Positions 58,101-64,000 of a DNA stretch of 64,000 nt are shown in pieces (the stretch's first letter is position 1; every line of letters begins with the position of its first letter). The DNA is taken from NCBI GenBank assembly GCA_050084515.1, contig CM114272.1:4092001-4156000 (forward strand), written 5' to 3'. The notes beneath the pieces are model-generated. The model saw only the letters and a list, made by a program, of their open reading frames with translations, had not been told where the DNA came from and ran no database searches. This stretch comes from Blasia pusilla (lineage: Eukaryota > Marchantiophyta > Marchantiopsida > Blasiales). A program made the translations under genes and the position numbers.

Positions 58101-58990
58101 GGAGATAGTGACCGGATAGAAAGATTGGCCCCGGGAGAGTTACTAGAAAAAAGCCAGGTTTTAGAAAGGAAAATGCATATTCTTGGGAGAGAATCTTATA
58201 TGTTCTTTGCTTTAGCACACATTATTTTACTTTGACTTATTGACTTATTGTTAATAAAGTAAAATAGCTTGGCTTTCATATATTCTATTCTCCCAATTTA
58301 AGATATCTAAGACAAATCAATGTATAAAATCATGGTGATACCATATGCGCGTAAGATAATCCGGAAGGGCTGAAGAAAGGTCAGGAATGCTCTCACCAAA
58401 ATAATGTGGAGGAAAGAGGCAGGAAGGTAAAAGTCCCCATCCTCAAAAGTTAAGAAACCAGGAACTATATTACAAAAGTTGAACTAGGACAACGATGAAG
58501 GTGGGAAGTGATTAAACTAGTGCATGAGGTTATGGAATATTGACGAAAATTCAAAAACAGAACAAGTATAACCTTATCCAGATAATTAGCCCGTCCCATT
58601 GGATGCTACTATTCCTTTGGAAAAAAACAATTTATGAACTAAATATCGTGTACAGGCTATTAATAGGGAAGATAACATATACTACCGTTAAATCGGGAGG
58701 ACAGACTTGAAATATGGATTAATTTAAAATTTCAAACCTGCACTGTCCGATAGGCATGATCGTTCATACTTCTCCTGCATAAAACAATTGCTAATAAATG
58801 ATTTTCTTGTTTGTGCATGAAACAAATATTAATCAATAAACACTCGATCACCCCATCCCGTAAGCGTTAGTTCCTCCATCGTGTCACTCTGACCTGTCTC
58901 CACCGGGCTCCTTCGTACTCGTCCATCTTCACTTCTGAGCATGATTTGCTTGACCATATAAGCCTATACACTTTGAGCGTAACTCAACAC
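55150..58990. other. No recognisable gene
   Basis: AT-rich, especially 57880-58860. Frames below 110 residues without motifs (for example 57537-57806 plus and 57674-57402 minus, which overlap). Confidence 0.5.
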
Positions 58991-58993
58991 CCC

Positions 58994-59325
58994 AAACTCA
59001 ACGGACCACAGCAAGATAATGTATGCCAAAATAGACGTGGGCAACGGTGGGAAGCATAGTATTGCGCCACAGCGAGAGAGAGAACTCATATTAAAGAAAA
59101 TTGATCGTAAACTCAACGGAGCACAGCAAGAGAATGTATGCCAAATAGACGTGGGCAACCGTGGGAAGCATAGTTTTTGCGCCAGAGGGAGAGAGAAGTG
59201 ACATTAAACAATATTGATCGTAAACTGAACGTACCACTGCAGCGGGATAATGTATGCCAAATCGACGTCGGCAACGGTGGGAAGCTTAGTATTGCGCTGG
59301 AGAGAGAGAGAGAGAGAGAGAAAAG
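58994..59325. repeat. Minisatellite: three tandem units of about 114 bp, ending in a GA microsatellite
   Basis: Units start AAACT(C/G)AACG at 58994, 59109 and 59222 (spacing 115 and 113). Each contains AATGTATGCCAAA and GGCAAC(G/C)GTGGGAAGC. The last ends in about eight GA repeats near 59305-59320. It lies 1.1 kb upstream of the PHT1 ATG. Confidence 0.9.
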
Positions 59326-60208
59326 GGCTAAGTTATCATGACGAATAGATGAAGGAAGTCTAATTAACGCAGCTTATGAGAAGGGAGTGATTCCAACCGA
59401 AACTGACGGCCAGCAGTGGAAATCATGGTACGCATTAGATCGAATTAAAACAGAAAACATCGGCATCCTGACACCGCAGACTACGGGAAGGGAGCGACTC
59501 CAACGGAAACAGAAGCAGGCATGAATCGAAGGAGTGCTAAGGGCTTCAGTTCACGTGGATAGAGAACTGAAGCTATTCTTTTATCGGAAGCGACCTGAAT
59601 AAACACTTTGGGAGAACCATGATACGAGAACACGTCGAAGTGAAAAGAAGTCGAAACAGATTTCAAGGCCACAACCGGTCAGCGAAGCGGCCGTCATTAG
59701 CGTCGCCGCGACTTTGTCGAACGCATGACTTCATTTTGCAAGGAACTTAGTGACGTTCTAAAGTTAGCCTTGGCCAGGTGACGTCTTATGCACGGATCTT
59801 AGTGGTGAACTTAAGGTAGAGGTGGGCCGGATGACTTCGGATGCGGGGAGTTGTAGTGGTTGCGGTGGGCCGGGCAACGTTAAAATATAGGACGCCAACT
59901 CCGAGCCCGTGTAACGTGGGCAAAGAGCACCGCCAGGCCTTTGCAGGGGAGGTACGGGCAGCCAATTTCTTCTGGGGAGGTCGGTCTTGGGTGTTCTAGA
60001 TCCCCGCGGTGATGCCTGCGGGCTTTGCTCTGGATCTCATCTCAATCTCGTTGATCTGGAAAAGCGCTGATCGCCAGATCACCCGATCGCCACAACAAAA
60101 CCTGGAGATCAGTTTGATTTCTCACACACTCGCTGGTCGCCCACCGCTGGAGCCCAGATCGAGTGAGAAGATTAAGGTCTCTGAAACTAGGAATCTCTTG
60201 GGCATTTT

Positions 60209-60216
60209 GGATATAC
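60209..60216. promoter_or_regulatory. P1BS-like phosphate-response site upstream of PHT1
   Basis: GGATATAC fits GNATATNC and is 234 bases before the ATG. The pseudogene paralogue has GTATATGC in the matching place, both after a GAATCTCTTG block. Consistent with PHR-type MYB control, which is known for PHT1 genes in flowering plants; function here is inference. Confidence 0.55.
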
Positions 60217-60442
60217 GTCTGCAGCTGCTGCCGTTCCCATAGTTCAGCGATGAGAGCTATTAGGGTGATGCGTTGCTAAGCTCTGCGTGGCTTGCATCGG
60301 TTGGGTCTGTCTCGTAAGGAATTGGGAAGTTCAGTTGACTAGTGAAAATCGGTTTCCAGCTGCGTAACTGAGGCTACCATAATAGTGAGCCACAATTGAG
60401 ATCTGAGAGCAGCAGCGCTATCCCGAATCTCAGTGATTGACG

Positions 60443-62291
60443 ATGACGAAATTGGGCATGGAGGTACTGCAAACGCTCGACAGAGCGAAGACGCAGGGTT
60501 ACCATTTCCGCTCGATTATTATCGCCGGTATGGGTTTCTTTACTGACGCCTACGACCTTTTCTCCATCTCGACCGTGACCAAATTGCTGGGGCGCCTTTA
60601 CTACTACGATCCCGCCATCAACAAGCCGGGAGTCTTACCCCCTGGAGTACTAGCTGGAGTCACCGGAGTCGCTCTGGTGGGGACGCTACTTGGGCAGCTC
60701 TTCTTCGGATGGGCAGGTGAGAGCTCCTGCTCTTCCGTTCAATATTTTATTTATAGAATGATTTTTGAAGTTGATTGTAGAAGGAATTGGGGTGGTAAGC
60801 TTGCAAGGCATGCAAGCCATGTGCAGAATCTAGACATTAGGAGGTGCCCATCGATCGTGAGGTACATTTCAGAATTTTGTGAGCTTCGAATTAACGAGTG
60901 GAACACTTGCTTCGAATGACGGATGGGCAGGTGATAAATTTGGACGAAAGAAGGTGTATGGAATCACACTCTTACTCATGGTCATCATGTCTCTCGCTTC
61001 CGGCCTCTCCCTGGGAAGCACCACTAAGAGCACCATGACCACTCTGTGCTTCTTTCGGTTCTGGCTGGGATTTGGCATCGGAGGGGATTATCCATTGTCA
61101 GCTACAATTATGTCAGAGTACTCCAACACTAGAACTCGAGGTGCCTTCATCGGTGCCGTGTTCGCCATGCAAGGATTCGGTATCCTCTCTGGTGCCACTG
61201 TTGCCATCATCCTAGCAGCATCCTTCAACCATTACTATTCCAGACCACCATTCATCGTCGACCACATTCACTCCACTCCACCTCAAGCAGATTTCGTTTG
61301 GCGGATGCTCTTCATGTTCGGTGCCGTTCCGGCAGCGTGTACTTACTACTACCGGATGCGCATGCCCGAAACCGCCCGTTATACGGCTTTAGTCGAGAAG
61401 AATACCGGCCAGGCTGCCAGGGACATGGCGTCTGTGCTGCATGTCCAATTCGATGAGGGGTCGACTGAGATTCGTCACCCCAATGACGCGCAAATACAAG
61501 TTGAGGAGAAGACGCCGAAAGACGCGCAGTACACATTCTTCAGCCGCGAGTTCATCAGACGCCATTTGATCCACCTGATAGGAACCACCACGTGCTGGTT
61601 CCTGCTCGACGTGGCCTTTTACAGCCAGAACTTATTCCAGAAGGACATCTTCACAGCGGTGGGATGGATTCCAGCGGCTAAGACGATGAGCGCTTTGGAG
61701 GAGATGTTCAAGATCAGTCGGGCTCAAGCGCTGATCGCTCTAGTCTCCACCGTCCCGGGCTACTGGGTGACAGTGGCTACAATCGACAAGATTGGAAGGT
61801 GGGTGATTCAGTTCATGGGATTCTCCTTCATGACAGTGTTCATGTTGATCTTGACGATCGACTACTACAAGCTGCGGGGAGATCCGTGTTCTTACAACAA
61901 GGACAAGTTCTGCGGCGGAAATCACTTTGCATTCATTGCCTTATACGCGCTCACTTTCTTCTTCTCCAACTTCGGGCCCAACAGCACCACTTTCGTCGTA
62001 CCCGCGGAGCTCTTCCCGGCGCGATTCCGGTCTACATGTCATGGAATCTCTGCAGCTGCGGGGAAAGCCGGTGCCATTGTTGGAACTTTCGGATTTCTGT
62101 GGGCCAGCCAGAACCCGCATGAGGGGAAACAAGATCATGGCTACCCAACAGGAATTGGAATCAAGAAGTCACTGCTAATCCTTGCCATCACCAACGCCTT
62201 CGGCGTTCTTTTCACTTTCCTTGTCCCCGAAACAAAGGGCAAGTCGCTGGAGGAACTCTCCGGTGAAGCTGAGGAAGAAAACACCAGATAG
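60443..62291 (+). CDS. PHT1: PHT1-family phosphate/H+ symporter, two exons, intact
   Basis: Plasma-membrane uptake of inorganic phosphate with protons; major facilitator superfamily. Exon 1 is 60443-60716 and exon 2 is 60931-62291, giving 544 residues (family usually about 520-550). The ATG begins [12 protein letters not shown]; an upstream in-frame TTG is not a eukaryotic start. Features: first membrane segments from residue 23; the MFS loop DKFGRKK (93-99) directly after the splice; the PHT1 signature [13 protein letters not shown] (142-154); a hydrophilic central loop around residues 275-300 ([19 protein letters not shown]); [17 protein letters not shown]-like sequence late (here [18 protein letters not shown]); and the C-terminal tail [20 protein letters not shown]. 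All twelve membrane segments appear present, with no stop or frameshift. The truncated paralogue lies 20 kb upstream in the same orientation. Confidence 0.95.
60717..60930 (+). other. PHT1 intron (214 nt) flanked by a 15-bp direct repeat
   Basis: Donor GGGCAG|GTGAGA, acceptor GGGCAG|GTGATA, phase 1, splitting a Gly codon. CGGATGGGCAGGTGA occurs at 60706-60720 and again at 60920-60934, so the junctions are copies of each other. In the pseudogene the intron is 228 nt and both sites have decayed. Confidence 0.85.
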
Positions 62292-62355
62292 AAGAAATCA
62301 CCAATAAGATTTTGATACTCCTAAATAGAAGAAATCACCCATAAGATTTTGATAC
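62288..62355. repeat. Imperfect 37-bp tandem duplication at the PHT1 stop / 3' UTR
   Basis: ATAGAAGAAATCACC(A/C)ATAAGATTTTGATAC occurs at 62288 and 62325. The first copy includes the TAG stop codon, so the second carries a duplicate of the stop. Confidence 0.9.
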
Positions 62356-62359
62356 ACTG

Positions 62360-64000
62360 CTATGTATATTCTTAGACTGAAATCCCCAGCGGATCTCATG
62401 TTAGTTCAAACATTACAATTGAAGCAGTAACTGAAATAGTTTAGACTTTCGGAACCATACCATTTTGGTCGTCTTTCGATGCAAGCCTTCGAATCAGCAA
62501 AAGTCTCTGAACTTATCTGTAATGGTTTGTAAGCTACTTTCGATGCAAAGCTGTCCATTTGAAAAAAAATCGGATACCTTCAGAGTACGTAGACGCAATA
62601 ATTCAAGCCCAATAAAAAAACTCGGCTTCTTGATTGAACGACTCTAGTAGATGAAGAAAACCAAAGTTGATCAATCTCTGAAGAGGTCATAAGAAAATAT
62701 ATCTCTTCGATATGTTCCATACTTTTCAACACTAAGAATATGTACCGCACAAGATGCGGTGCATGTCTCAAGCTCTTAAATGCCGTCTGGGAAAATTCCC
62801 CACGCGCACGAGTGTGTCATCCCCTGGGACCATATTTTTTCCCATTTTCTCTATTCCCTGATTGTTTATTGTGTGTGGAAGGACAAGTCGTAGGGTGCGA
62901 TCGTTACTTCCGTAGAGATGAGGAGGACTTACATAGAATGTTACTTACATAGAATGTTAATCCATGGACGCTCGAAGAGATGAATTCTGGAGGTGAAAGT
63001 TTCCGCCTTCGGTGCACGCACGCGAAGCAGGTGATTTTCTACGAACGACGCTCCATCATCATCTCCCATATATGCTTCTTTCATCTCCCGCAGATGGGCA
63101 GCAAGAAAAATAAGATTTCAAAACTAACAAAAACTCTTCCAACAATTTTTTATTTCGCATAGCAACTTACTAGTCACTCTTATACCCGGAATCTTCTCTT
63201 TGGTAAACGTCGAGAAGCACCGGAGAATATATTTCTGGATTCAATCCTCATTCCAGGCTCTCAACAACAACTAATCCGAGAAACTCAAATCCTGGAACGC
63301 ATCGACTGGAACCTCTGTATCGACTGCACCACTTCCACTACTACAGTAAAGAGGGAAAAAAATAGCACTTCTGGATTTCAAGTGTGGTCGCAAGACTAAC
63401 TTCTCCGGAATCTACTAAAACTGCCACTATCTTCCCTTGATACTATAAGGGGAGATGATTATAAATCACGTCTAGTCAATTGAAGGAAGTAGTGTCTTCT
63501 ATCCATATCCATTGAACGGATTTCAAAGAAGTTATTTTCCTGAGTAGCTCTACGGCATACTACCCTTTGTGAACAATATGATTAGACAATAGATCTTGGT
63601 TGGTTATGTCATGTGTATAATAGATACCTAATTAACTTATGCCTTTGTTGCAATCTTCAAGTTTGATTTGATTTTTTTTATAAAAGGACTTTCTTTATTG
63701 GTCACAATGGGATTTGCAATTTTTTCAGCCACTGAATTAGGCTTTTGATTTTCTTGATTGAAAAATAAAGAATACTTTTTAAGATGTTGGATTGATCTTT
63801 TAGCTTATGCTCTCTTTTGGGATAAGTGTTTAGGGCAATGAGAGGTTACTTCGCTTATTTATTTGAGAAGAGCTTAAGAAGAGGTAAATCATCTCTTATA
63901 TGAGAGGTTTCTTCATATTTAGATGCACTTTGAAATTCACTTCTACTTACTTGTATTGCTAGGACTTTGAATCGGATTAGATGGAAATCTCCATGAATTA
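62360..64000. other. PHT1 downstream region, no further gene seen
   Basis: AT-rich. A 16-bp exact tandem duplication (ACTTACATAGAATGTT at 62927 and 62943) is the only clear structure. No frames with motifs. Confidence 0.55.

Noticed and set aside
61312-61574. Minus-strand ORFs in the PHT1 gene
   Set aside because: Shadows of the intact plus-strand coding exon.

Overview
The window looks like a transposon-rich stretch of a land-plant nuclear genome, probably a non-seed plant (bryophyte or lycophyte grade). The evidence is an intron-bearing PHT1 phosphate transporter with a truncated paralogue, a plant leucine-rich-repeat receptor-like protein, a plant F-box gene, and plant-type Ty3/gypsy, Helitron and LINE remnants. 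The species assignment is inference. No tRNA, rRNA or CRISPR array was seen. Intergenic DNA is largely AT-rich relic sequence.

Layout. 1-8415 (minus strand) is a decayed Ty3/gypsy retrotransposon whose 3' end lies left of the window. Its Gag-protease frame runs on, through in-frame stops, into a canonical-order DNMT3-like cytosine-5 DNA methyltransferase placed between protease and reverse transcriptase. It appears to have inserted into a Helitron whose Rep part is at 8416-11145. 11.2-16.8 kb holds diverged repeats. 16.9-21.2 kb is a broken LRR receptor-like protein gene (minus). 21.2-26 kb is nearly empty. 26.9-27.7 kb is a second, internally deleted gypsy fragment (plus), abutting a LINE-like element with an N-terminal C2H2 finger (27.7-30.2 kb, minus). 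31-40 kb has only weak coding signals. 40.1-41.7 kb is a PHT1 pseudogene. 41.8-44.4 kb is a decayed plus-strand coding region with an N6/N4-type (DPPY-like) DNA methyltransferase fragment, mixed with a family of 27-nt quasi-palindromes and long perfect hairpins. 45.96 kb starts a probable solo or terminal LTR. 50.7-52.1 kb is a broken F-box gene. 60.4-62.3 kb is the one intact gene, a two-exon PHT1 phosphate/H+ symporter.

Most notable: a cytosine methyltransferase captured by a retrotransposon, with a possible second methyltransferase chemistry in a nearby relic, and a recurring mutational signature. Perfect short inverted repeats, and one tandem duplication, sit at the points where reading frames break in unrelated genes. 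Both PHT1 paralogues keep a GNATATNC phosphate-response-like site about 235-250 bp upstream of the ATG, and the intact gene's intron is bounded by a 15-bp direct repeat that spans both splice junctions.
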